From: Rhododendron vialii
Taxonomy: Eukaryota; Streptophyta; Magnoliopsida; Ericales; Ericaceae
Assembly: GCF_030253575.1 (NCBI RefSeq)
Contig: NC_080561.1
Location: 6,067,001 to 6,131,000 of the forward strand
Reading direction: 5' to 3'
DNA: 64,000 bases
Shown here: piece after piece, positions 32,723-42,452 of the stretch
Layout: each line of letters begins with the position of its first letter
Numbering within the stretch: position 1 is the first letter of the stretch
Made by a program: the position numbers and the translations under genes
The notes under the pieces: model-generated
Told to the model about the DNA's origin: nothing
Database searches by the model: none
Seen by the model: the letters and a program-made list of their open reading frames with translations, nothing else

Positions 32723-33087
32723 CGAGCAAAAAAAAGACTGTAGTTTAATACTTTTGGCAGCCAAAATGTTGCTAAAGATTTTGATTAGCTGTTCATACTT
32801 GTACATGAGCCTTGAGGCATACACTGTTTATAGTCTGTCCTTTAATTATAAATCAATATACTTGTGATAAATCTGTCAACAACTTCACTTATCTCCTTTC
32901 ACATCTTTTGGCCTATGACAAAATTTTCAAACATCCCCAATCATGGTGAAAGAAAAATATACAAAGATGGAACAGGAAAATATTTTATTAACGAAAAGAA
33001 ATTTTTAACTCCCTTGTTATGTATAGTTGCACAAACTTGGAAAATGTGTACGCAAATCAAGGAACTTCTTGTAGTTCATGCATGTTA
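32723..33087. other. 3' flank of gene 6
   Basis: The stretch is homologous to 30065-30330 downstream of the truncated copy. No gene is seen. Confidence 0.65.
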
Positions 33088-33104
33088 ATCATATAAAAGA
33101 TGGA

Positions 33105-33263
33105 CAACCACTACTTAGTGCAGTTGGTCAGTCATTGCCTCCCCTTTGTGGAAGGTCTTGGGTTTAAGCCCCACAGGAAGTAGGCACTTTAGGGGACCAG
33201 GGCTATGGAAAGCTTCTGGTCTCCCAACCCCCGCTGATGTATATCGCTGTGGCAAAAAAAAAA
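33105..33263 (+). mobile_element. tRNA-derived SINE with 17-bp target duplication
   Basis: A 159-bp insert carries an A box TAGTGCAGTTGG (33116-33127) and a B box GGGTTTAAGCCCC (33160-33172) about 35 bp apart, ends in an A-run, and is flanked by ATCATATAAAAGATGGA on both sides (33088-33104, 33264-33280). This is a textbook tRNA-type plant SINE. Confidence 0.92.
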
Positions 33264-33280
33264 ATCATATAAAAGATGGA

Positions 33281-33609
33281 AAGATTCCAATTGCCTCAAG
33301 AAAAAATTTTTAGAATTGACCAGAAGTTAACTACTTCGCATAAAAATTGAATCTCACTTTCTGTAAAATCCTGATTTTTTTTAAATTATAGTCACGTGAT
33401 CCGAATAGGAACTCGACACTTTAATTTAATTCAAATAGTAAGGCAGACTAAGTGAAATGTATCGTGGTATAAAATAAAAAAATAAAAAAATGTGAATTTC
33501 AATGGGACAATTGAGTTGCATCTGATACACGGTACGAGTTATTCTATATTAGGATTTTTCCTTGAAAATTGAACACCGCTGCGATGATCCTCATATTTTT
33601 ATTTGTTAA
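33281..33609. other. Flank of gene 6, continued
   Basis: The stretch resembles the flank at 2608-2960 (GATACACGGTACGA, ATTATAGTCACGTG). No gene is seen. Confidence 0.6.
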
Positions 33610-35349
33610 TGTTGAAATTATGAGAATTTTTGGAGACCGGAATTTGTACGCGAACGGACCAGAATAGCGACGATCGGGCGCGAAGCGCGACGTGGTGCTT
33701 TGCGGTGACATGTGGCCTGCATAGGTGAAATGGGTGCTGATTCATCTTTGGAATCCACCGAAGTATATATACTCACGTGCAATGAGTTAATTACTCTTAG
33801 TAATTAGGATATTAATCCCACCCTATATTTTTTCCCCGTTTATACAGAGAGAGAGAGAGAGAAAGAGAAGGAGGCGGCCATTTCTCTCCTTTAACATCTG
33901 GTCCAGCCATGGCCATCACCGTTCAACATCAATTTCTTTTCGGAAGTCAAGGAAACTTAACCGGTAAATTTGAATCCTCCTATCCTTCATTATTCTTGAT
34001 CCCTACTCCTAATTTTTGAGCCCTTCACCATGAAACCCATTTTATAATCTCAGATGATACTTATTTTTGACAAGGATCAGATTGATTGTTGAGTTCTAGG
34101 TCCCATTCCCTCAATTTATCCCTAAATATTTCAGAATTTTCGGACGAATTCCCAGAATTTTCGGACGAACTCACAGGAGTATGTAGTAACTATTTTTGAT
34201 GTTTTTTTCATAAAGTATTAAATAGATAACTATTTCATTATGAACATTTTAGAATTTCAATCCGTGGAAAAGGTTTAGACTTGGATTTTTGTGGGAGATT
34301 TGATAACTATTTGTTATTGGTCCTACAGGGGTGTCCTAATTTAGACTAATTACTTAGCCATATTTTCGGGTTAGTGATAATCAGTGCGCTTCTACTTAGG
34401 TATCAATTCAATGGAGTAGTTCGCATGCGTGATGAGCTAGACGCTACTTTTTGGTGAGTTGCGCATACCTTAGTTACATGTATTTTCTGAAATTTTGGAA
34501 TGAGATGCCATTGCTTGATTTTGCTAGAAAATATGGAATTTGAACTTCCTCGTTGGTTTAATTGATGTTAATGCATGCGATGGCTAGTTTGTAAATCTTT
34601 TGAGTTGCAATTAAATTAGACCACGGCAATATGTTTTGGAAACTTGAATTTTACTGGTTGCGAGTACATGCTCGTGATAATATGATTCATTCGAACGGTG
34701 TCCCGAGCGCTAGGGGACGGGTAAAGATACTAGTGGCGGGAAGTAATAAGGTAGGAGATGCAGCCAGGCATCACCGGGTAATGATATCTTACCACTCTTC
34801 AATGGGGTCGCTCCCCAACCGACTGGCAAAAATACCGTTGAATGCTATTATCGCTCAAAAGTGCAAAAGTTGAAAGAGAAATGAAATGAAAAGGGTCCAT
34901 CTTTTGGACCGAAGAAATGAGGTTTCAGACAAAAATGCATGTGCTTGATGATCAATGAAATATTTGAATTGTTGCCTTGACTGTTTTATAATGTGGGGTA
35001 TTTCCATGGTCAAACTTGTAACTTTGGTATACGTTTCTCACCCGAGCTTCGGCTTATGAAAACCTTTTCCAATTTTTCAGGTTAAGGTAGACAGCAAGTT
35101 GTGGACTAAATGGAGTGCTAGATTAACCGTGGAGAATCGTTTATTGTCTAATGGTTTGTAATTATTATACTTGTACACTTAGAAGCTCTGGAATTATGTT
35201 ATTTATTCTACGCTTCCGCATACTTTGCATATATGGTTTAAAATGACGCCGATGTTAGAAATCCCTAAACTAGAATATGTGCAGGCCTTCGGCGGCTTAA
35301 CACCCGCTTGGCCGGTCACGACTTCCAGGGTTGGTTTCGGGTCGTGACA
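33610..35349 (+). mobile_element. Solo LTR-like sequence, no target duplication seen
   Basis: About 1740 bp runs from TGTTGAAATTATGAG to GGTCGTGACA. The ending and inner blocks (GACCGGAATTTG, GGTTAAGGTAGACAG, GGCCGGTCACGACTTCC) are typical of plant Ty3/gypsy chromovirus LTRs, and CCCGTTTATACAGAGAG (from 33836) could be the promoter region. The bases outside (GTTAA on the left, CTTTC on the right) do not match, so either the left end is misplaced or the copy arose by recombination between elements. No internal domain is present. Confidence 0.65.
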
Positions 35350-36117
35350 CTTTCTGTCTTCAATAAATCCAATAGACAGGGTTACTATTTCTGGTGCTAG
35401 GTTATGTGATAAAACTAGTTGGTGGTCATTTGTAAAAAGGTCACAGCTTTTGTAGAAGTGCCTGCCGCTGAAGTTTTTAATTTCTGTGGATGCATTGTCC
35501 TAACAGATTGATGCGTCTTACAGCATAAATCAAGAAAAGTTGCGCTGAAATTTTTCTAAAGGACTTATACACACGGAAGCATTGACAATCTATTTCAGTC
35601 ACCACCAGACTCATCCCGGTTTATACCAGAAGATGCAAAGGAACAGCTAGCTTAAACTAACCTGATCATTTAGAAAATGAACTATGGACCTCGTTTTTTT
35701 CCCTCTAGATGGTTTTTTATTTAATCACACTAAAGCTGTCAAGATTCCAAATGTCTTAAGCCAATGATTTAACAAACAATAATGAGACGCGTGGAAGTTT
35801 GGAATTTGATCAGGTTTAGAAATGAGGGAAAAAGTGCTGGCTTCCTTTCTGTTTGGGAGCACTCAGATCTGGTTAGCAATATAGTAACCATCCTCTTGGT
35901 GGAAATCTCAGCTTCTAGATCTGTCCTTATCCCACCAACGATGCCTTGACCTCGATAACCGTGCATCAACTCCACTCGTGCATCATATTTTCTATCAACC
36001 ATGTTGTACTATATTGCATAACCATTCCAAGGTCAATTTGGTGGGAGACAAAGAAAACATCTCCGTGAAAGCGTGTAGATCTAAATCAAAACCACGTTCT
36101 AGCCAGCGATTGTTGTG
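35350..36117. other. DUF241-type 3' flank joined to distal upstream region of gene 7
   Basis: 35350-35560 matches the 3' flank type at 30440-30780 (GACAGGGTTACT, AAAACTAGTTGGTGGTCATTTG). 35660-36117 matches the upstream regions of genes 3, 4 and 6. No gene is seen. Confidence 0.65.
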
Positions 36118-36158
36118 GAGGATGAGATTCCTTGTCTCTTGTAGCCAGATATATATAT
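36118..36158 (+). promoter_or_regulatory. Core promoter of DUF241 gene 7 (TGTCTC plus TATA)
   Basis: GAGGATGAGATTCCTTGTCTC includes TGTCTC at 36133-36138, and ATATATATATAG at 36149-36160 is the TATA-like stretch, about 105 bp before the ATG. Confidence 0.6.
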
Positions 36159-36262
36159 AGAGCCTATGAAGAGGGAAGGAAACACAATCCACCACAATTT
36201 GTTTAACATTGCAAATTTCCCATCCTCCTCTAAGTTTTCCTTACTCCCCATTCCAAAGCATA

Positions 36263-37087
36263 ATGATTTCCTCTCCTTTGAGATCAAAATCCACATACCA
36301 CGCTCGCTCTGTCAGCTTGCCTTCTGGACTTCACCCGGTCATTCCTCATGTCGATGAGCATTTGAGGCTAAGTGGCCTTGAAAACATGTATGATCATCTG
36401 GAAGATTTGCTTCTATTGCCGCACGCTCAACAAGCCTTTGCTCAACAACGCAAAGAGAAATGGGTGGAAGCGGTGCTGGAAAAGTATCTAAGGCTCTTGG
36501 ATGTGTGTGCTACTGCTAAAGACGTATCCTCACAAACAAAGCAAGATTTACAAGGCCTTCTTTCAATCCTACGCAGGAGAAGGGACATGAATGACTTTTC
36601 AGGGTACTTAAATTCGAGAAAGAAGGCAAAGAAGGTGATCCGAAAGTCTCTAAAGGATTTGAATTGTATCAAAAGCAATCACACCAGCGTAGCTCTTGGA
36701 AAAAGCCAGGAAATTCTGGATTCGCTAAATGAGGTCGAAACAGCCACTGTTGCGGTGTTTGAGTCGTTGTTGTCCTATATTTCTGGGACAGAGGCAGAAT
36801 CAAGTTTGAGTGGATTTTCTTTGGTGTCCAGATTCATGCACCGAAAGAGCGTTGCATCCAAAGATGAAGAAACAAGCACAAATGTGTTTGAGAAATTTGA
36901 TGCCGCATTGCACTCGCTCAACCACCATAAGACGAGCAAATCTGATAATGCAGTACACGTCGAGAATGTGCAAAACCAGTTGGGGAAGATGGAGCCAAGC
37001 ATTCAAGATATTGAAGAAGGACTGGAGTGTTTGTTCAGACGGTTAATCAAAACGAGAGTTATCCTCCTCAACATTCTCAACCACTAG
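36263..37087 (+). CDS. DUF241 family protein, gene 7
   Basis: This intronless gene encodes 274 residues of DUF241 (PF03087), function unknown. The frame is open for 18 codons upstream, but the first ATG is at 36263 and gives MISSPLRSKS, in line with MASSPLRSKS of the sisters. It has SLPSGLHPVIPHV, RLSGLENMYDHLEDLLLLP, AFAQQRKEKWVEAVLEKYLRL, QTKQDLQGLLSILRRRRD, RKKAKKVIRKSLKDL, NEVETATVAVFESLLSYI, FSLVSRFMHRKSVASKDEE and a helical C-terminus ending LLNILNH. The frame is intact and of normal length, and it is probably functional and soluble. It is the last cluster gene before the retroelement nest. Confidence 0.94.
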   Translation: MISSPLRSKSTYHARSVSLPSGLHPVIPHVDEHLRLSGLENMYDHLEDLLLLPHAQQAFAQQRKEKWVEAVLEKYLRLLDVCATAKDVSSQTKQDLQGLLSILRRRRDMNDFSGYLNSRKKAKKVIRKSLKDLNCIKSNHTSVALGKSQEILDSLNEVETATVAVFESLLSYISGTEAESSLSGFSLVSRFMHRKSVASKDEETSTNVFEKFDAALHSLNHHKTSKSDNAVHVENVQNQLGKMEPSIQDIEEGLECLFRRLIKTRVILLNILNH

Positions 37088-37866
37088 CTAGCAAAACAAA
37101 AAGTTTGGCTTAGAGCTTTTGGCATAAAAAATGTTGTAAAAAAAAATTTGTTAGATTTTCATACTTGTACAGAAGCCATGAGGAATACACTGTTTATAAT
37201 CTGTCCATCAAATGTAAATCAATACCCTTGTTACAATTCTGGGAACAACTTTACTTCTCTCCTTTCACATCTTTTGGTCTATGACACATAGATTTAAATC
37301 AGGAATTTCCAACATGCCCAGATCATACAAGTTTGTTACCAAGTTTAAGTTGCATATAAAGTACAAGGACAATACACAAGATAGGGAAAATTAAAAGATT
37401 CAAATATCGCTACAGTTTCGCAAAGTTTGAACACGTGTATGTTGTAGTTTAATCGAGGCACCTCTAGGAGTTCAGGCGTGTTAGTCATACAAAGCGGGCA
37501 AGATTCCAATTGTCTCAGCAAAACTTGTTAAAGCTGATAGAAACTAATGAAATCCATACAAAAATATTTGAATTTCACATGTTCTCTTCAGTAGCTTCTA
37601 TAACCTATGGACAGGGTTACTGTAACTGATGCTAGCACACTCTAAAACATTTCAAAACAACTTGTTGGTCATTGGAATGAAGGAAACAGCCTTTCACCAA
37701 ATGCTGCCACTGAAATTTCCAACTTTGTGAAGCATTCCAATACCAGATCGATGCACGTTATTGTAAAAATGTGCAATAGATAGTGTCCTAGACATAAGCA
37801 CGCGTGCGCATATGTATGTATTTGATTGTTTACATGTTTCCTAAAGCAGATAAGCTGAAATTTATC
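37088..37866. other. 3' flank of gene 7, no gene
   Basis: Blocks shared with the other 3' flanks are present (GTATGTTGTAGTTTAATC, AAGATTCCAATTGTCTCA, GGACAGGGTTACTGT). Nothing else is recognised. Confidence 0.65.
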
Positions 37867-37879
37867 TCAAGGACTTGTT

Positions 37880-38006
37880 TTCTTTGCTCGGAGAAAGTTC
37901 GTATTATTAGAATAGTTAGATTAGCATGAGGAGTTGAACTTATGACCTCCTTACTCCTAACAGTGCACCCCCTAATGCCATTGGGTCAAAGGCCTCTTGG
38001 CTTATG
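37880..38006 (-). mobile_element. Short SINE-like insert, inverted
   Basis: On the minus strand a possible A box (GACCCAATGG, near 37976-37986) and B box (AAGTTCAACTCC, 37930-37941) are about 40 bp apart. The 127-bp insert is flanked by TCAAGGACTTGTT on both sides (37867-37879, 38007-38019). No long A-tail is kept, so it is probably an old or short-tailed copy. Confidence 0.7.
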
Positions 38007-38237
38007 TCAAGGACTTGTTCACGTGGAGGTATTGACAACCTAGCTACTTCAGTCATCAGACTCACCACAAGACTCGTGTCATGGCTTAAACCAGAAGATG
38101 TGAAGGCACCAATAGTGTAACCTCACAATGATCATTTAGCAAATCAAATATGAACCTCATTGTTTTGATTTGTTTGAAAACTTGAAATATTGTGACCTAT
38201 TCAATTAATTTAAACGACTATTCTTTCTCCTCATCTT

Positions 38238-38480
38238 GTTTTTTTGGCTCAGTAGGTGAACCCACCCGCCTTGGAATGTCCAGATTTGAGCTATACCCAA
38301 CTTGGACGGGGAGAAAATATTTGTTCATCACCACATCGCGGGACTCATCACCAAAACTCTACCGAAATGCAAGTGGACCCCTCACAACCCAACCATCTAG
38401 TACTAAGTCAACTCAAACTCACGATCAATGAGAGGTGAAAAGTTTTACCCGACTGCCTCAGCCACTTGAACTATCACCCC
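38238..38480 (-). mobile_element. Probable SINE, inverted
   Basis: On the minus strand GATAGTTCAAGTGGCTGAG (38457-38475) is a good Pol III A box and GTGAGTTTGAGTTGAC (38407-38422) a B-box-like word at tRNA-like spacing. A T-run at 38239-38245 is the tail end. No clear target duplication was found. Open frames of 60-80 codons here are chance. Confidence 0.6.
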
Positions 38481-38593
38481 GGTGGTAGGTTTTCATTCTT
38501 CTTCACTTTTTTGAAAAGATGATCCTAGAATCTAATCAAGAGAAGATAACATCATTGTAGCTATTTTCCTATAGCTTCATTTACTATACTGGA

Positions 38594-40233
38594 GTGTTAG
38601 GCCCCGCTCAGCTAAGGTTCTTATTTTCCTATAGTTCGAATTCTGTCCGCTCCTCTCGTTTGAACGGAACAAATGGCGCCTCCCACCTTCGGGTCCAGAG
38701 AACCTTCACCCTCGGGTTGGAGGGTTATGGGTCTATCAACCTTGAGCCCCATCAAGCGGCTAGGACGGTTCCCCTCATGGCTCGCCAACTTTCTTTTCCA
38801 CCCACAGAATTAGACGTTGCCTTGGCGGAGCAGAAACGTCAAGCAGCGGTCATTGCCTTGCCTCAACAGCGGCTGGAGGAGCGGGACGGAGGGATGGCTG
38901 TAACACCTACTCACTGGCATCCCGCCGGACCTAGCCGACCAAAGGAGCCTCGCAAACGAAGCAGAACATCTCGTCCAGCCCAAACGACCGAACTCGCTGT
39001 TTCCGAGCGTCGAACTGTCTTCGCGCGTTTTGACCAAGGATATCAACCACCGACGGCTTCACATCCTCGGCTGACGAGCATTATTTGTGCTGAGAGTTCA
39101 CGATCTTCAGCTACAGGCTCCACAGCCAGAACCAGTAAGGGAGGCATGTCAGCCCGACCACAACTTCGTTCTGAACGGCAACCGAGTCCAAGAGGTAAGA
39201 AGAGGCCCATGGATCTAAACAATCCACCTCGGCGCACCCACACCAGCAGCAACCGCAAATACTCGGTACGATCCCGACATAATTCCGAACGCCATGAAGG
39301 ACGACACTCGGCTAACTCAAGCAGCCGCCACCAAACAGCCAGCCGAGGAAACCGTTCGGAACATGATAACACGATTGTCCTGTACGATCAATTTACGGGC
39401 TTGCCAACCATGTATCAACTCGTCGACCCAAGTTTTGAGCCTCGGCATGCTCATTTGGCAGGCTCGAGAGGTGAAGCGCATGCGCCCTCGGTTATAGCCA
39501 CTCGACGGCCAAAGGAGAAAGACGAACATCACCGGCACCATCGACGAGAACGCAAGAAGACTCCCGAACTGCATGTTGAAGTTCCTCTCCCTATTGTCCC
39601 ACAAACCCCAATTCAAGAAGACAACTCGAAGCTCGGGAAGACAAAGGCTTCCCCCTTCGTGGATGCTATACAACAGGAGCGGCCGCCAGACCGGTTCGTC
39701 ATACCGAAGCTGAAACGTTACGAGGCGAAGGAGGACACAGTCGCGTTCATTTCTCGCTTCAGACAAACTATGAGCCTCCATAACTTTTCCGACGCCCTCA
39801 TGTGCAAGATCTTCCCACTCACGCTGAGCGAACCAATCATGTTATGGTATAAGCAATTGAAACCTAAGTCTATCACTTGCTTCAACAAGCTAGAGTTGGA
39901 GTTTAGTAAACGCTTTGTAACCAGCAACATTCAACCGAAGACATTATCAATGCTGGTGAACATGCGAAGAACGGCTGGAGAAACCCTACAGCTTTATACC
40001 GAGCGCTATTGGGAGGTTTATAATCTTATCCCAGATTGTGATCAAGGAGTTGCGGCTGAGTCGTTTATGAACGGATTAGATCCAGCCTTGGCAATGTTTC
40101 GTGACCTTTCTCGTAACCCACCTAAGACAATGGGAGAGCTCATGACCATAATCGAGAAGGATTGTGTTCACGAAGAGGCCATGGCCGAGCGACATGCACC
40201 AAAGGCTCCCAAACCTGCCAAAACAACAACTGG
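38594..40233 (+). mobile_element. Tat element: gag part
   Basis: A long, Arg- and Ser-rich N-terminal region leads to a retrotransposon gag domain (around RFVIPKLKRYEAKEDTVAFI and LWYKQLKP). The upper limit at 38594 is approximate because the leader runs in open frame. The insertion site of the nested elements (target ACTGG, 40229-40233) falls after the gag core in a KPAKTTT segment. Base composition is more GC-rich than the DUF241 cluster. Confidence 0.85.
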
Positions 40234-40622
40234 TGTAGAGATTCGTATTTTTTTTTCCTTTATTATTGAAATGTTGATTAAATGTTTAATTGAGAAATTG
40301 TGATTTATGTGGTGTCTAATTGATTGGGGATTGAAATGAAAGAATGAAAATTGGAGGTAGTGAAAGTGTAATAAAAAGATATAGGGGTATAAAAGGGGTG
40401 GGTGTTAATGTAGGAGATCATTTTTCATCTCCCATCTCTCTCTCTCACATCCGATCTCTCTCTCCCTCCTGGCCGAACTTTTCTCTCTTTCCTCTCCTCA
40501 CTCAAAAACTCACTCAATCTTGCAAAACCTTCAAGGATTGACCACCCTCCGACCTTCCGATCGTGTTTTGAAGCTTGAATCGAAGATTGGGAGCTCGAGA
40601 AAGCTAGGGCTTGTTCGAATTT

Positions 40623-42299
40623 TGTCACACCCTCGATTTTTAACATAAATATAAATGATTTCCATAAATAAAATCTCGCCATAATTTGTACGATAACCAA
40701 AATGAAGTAGCGTTCCCAAAATATTACATCTTCGGCTCCGAGGCCCAAATTAACGCAAGTACTGAATATTCAAGAGTTAAAGGTTACAATATTCCATAGT
40801 CAAAAGATTTACTATAAAGTTACAAATACATCTTCAAAGAGATTTACAAAGATGCCTAAGTAACTCCTCAATCGATGGCTTTCAAAATAATGATCACATC
40901 CAAGCATTCCAAGCATGCACGCTATTGTCCTGTATTAGTACCTGAAAATGATAATAGGCTTGAGCTACACTAGCCCAGTAGGAAATTCTACGCTAACATT
41001 ATATGCAAGAGAAATGCAAGGATGTTCACAAGGAAGAACGAGATACAGACCACACAATAGGCAATAACCGAGGCTCAACAATCCGACAAACTCAGTATGA
41101 AATTTGGTATACACCTCAATCTTTAACCGTTTCACTCTCCATGTGTTCAATATCGCTTCACGTTAAGTGTCATGAGCCGAAGCTCCTGCCGGGCTAATTA
41201 TGGGACCCCGATATCCCCTGCCAAGCGCCCACCGAGAAGGTTAGGCCTTGAGTGATCATTATGAGCATAAGCTCCTGCCAGGCTAATTATGGGACCCTGA
41301 TATCCCCTGCCAGGCACCCACCCGTCGATGGGCCCCAAATGTTCTCGTTGTGTCGATAAGTGTCCAAAAATCTCTTACTCACATAACGTGTCATTTCAAT
41401 TTAATCAAAGTCCATATGGAAATCAACGTCCAATTATACCAAACAAGGGGCGAGGGTTGCAAAGATACTCAACGAACTCAACGAATATGATCGATAGTGT
41501 TATGGAGTGATTTGGTGACGTTTGGAACAAGTTAGAAGCGATCGGGGGTCAAGACAATGGAGTCGGAACAAGAAACAAAACTTAGCCTTAAGGCATTGAA
41601 GTATAGATACTATGAATTTCAGTATCTATACAACAGGCCTTAAAAACTTCCAGAGACCGATTGTATCGATACTGATTTAATCAGTATCGATACGACAGTA
41701 ACCTAAGCCGTTCCAGAGATTCCTGTATCGATACTGAGAAGAGCAGTATCGATACAAATGGGTGTTCGAGCAGATTTTCTGCAGATTTCAAGAAATCCAA
41801 CCACAACAACAACAACAACAATAGACACGATTTCAAGCAAGGAGAGCACTTCTATTACATATATTGAGAGGTAGAATCCCTACCTCGAGGCCGAAGAACG
41901 AAACCCACAAGAATTTCAAGCCCTAGCTTCCGAAAATCGAAACTGAGAGCAATACGACTCCACCGAGCTCCAACCGGTGAAATACGGACCACAATACGCG
42001 TAGAGGATGAATGTTTGAAGGTTGTGTTGAGTGGGTTTTGGGTTATTGGAGTGAAATTTGGTGAGAGGGCAAGAGAGAGGGAGAGAGCCGAGAGAGAGCT
42101 GGGAGAGAGATAAAAAAAAAAGTGAAAAGGGAAAAAAATTTCCCAGGCATATACACGGCACACACATGCACAAATTACACTAGCACCCATAACTTTCAAC
42201 TCCTTACACTTTGACCCCCAACTACAATATTCTCATTAATCCATCACTTTTCCATTTATAAAACAATAAAATTATAAAATGAATTTACGGGTCTCTACA
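40623..42299 (-). repeat. Outer left LTR (3' LTR) of the tandem element
   Basis: 1677 bp, TGTCACACCC...GTCTCTACA. The purine tract follows at 42300-42316 on the minus strand (CTTTAAGGAGAGTAGAA), with the ATTTCGAGGACGAAATT block beyond. It holds three palindromes built on GTATCGATAC at about 41610-41758. Confidence 0.95.
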
Positions 42300-42452
42300 T
42301 TCTACTCTCCTTAAAGAAATTTCGTCCTCGAAATTTTTCCAAGCCAAGGTTAGCTAACATATACATCATATATGCATGCAACAATCATAGCCATTAATCT
42401 TATGCAACAAGTCAATTATCAAGACACGTAAATCTTAAACACTCACATTGGT

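Noticed and set aside
33105-33175. Possible tRNA gene (A box and B box at good spacing)
   Set aside because: No cloverleaf acceptor pairing is visible. The A-tail and 17-bp target duplication show a SINE.
34631-34873. 80-codon frame that looks like a small gene
   Set aside because: It lies inside the LTR-like sequence 33610-35349, and its position fits a conserved LTR block and not a gene.
38192-38438. Open frames of 60-79 codons
   Set aside because: They overlap a probable SINE and have no coding signature.
41855-42199. 114-codon minus-strand frame, repeated at 48776 and 55697
   Set aside because: It lies in LTR sequence over a CT-rich leader and is repeated only because the LTR is repeated.
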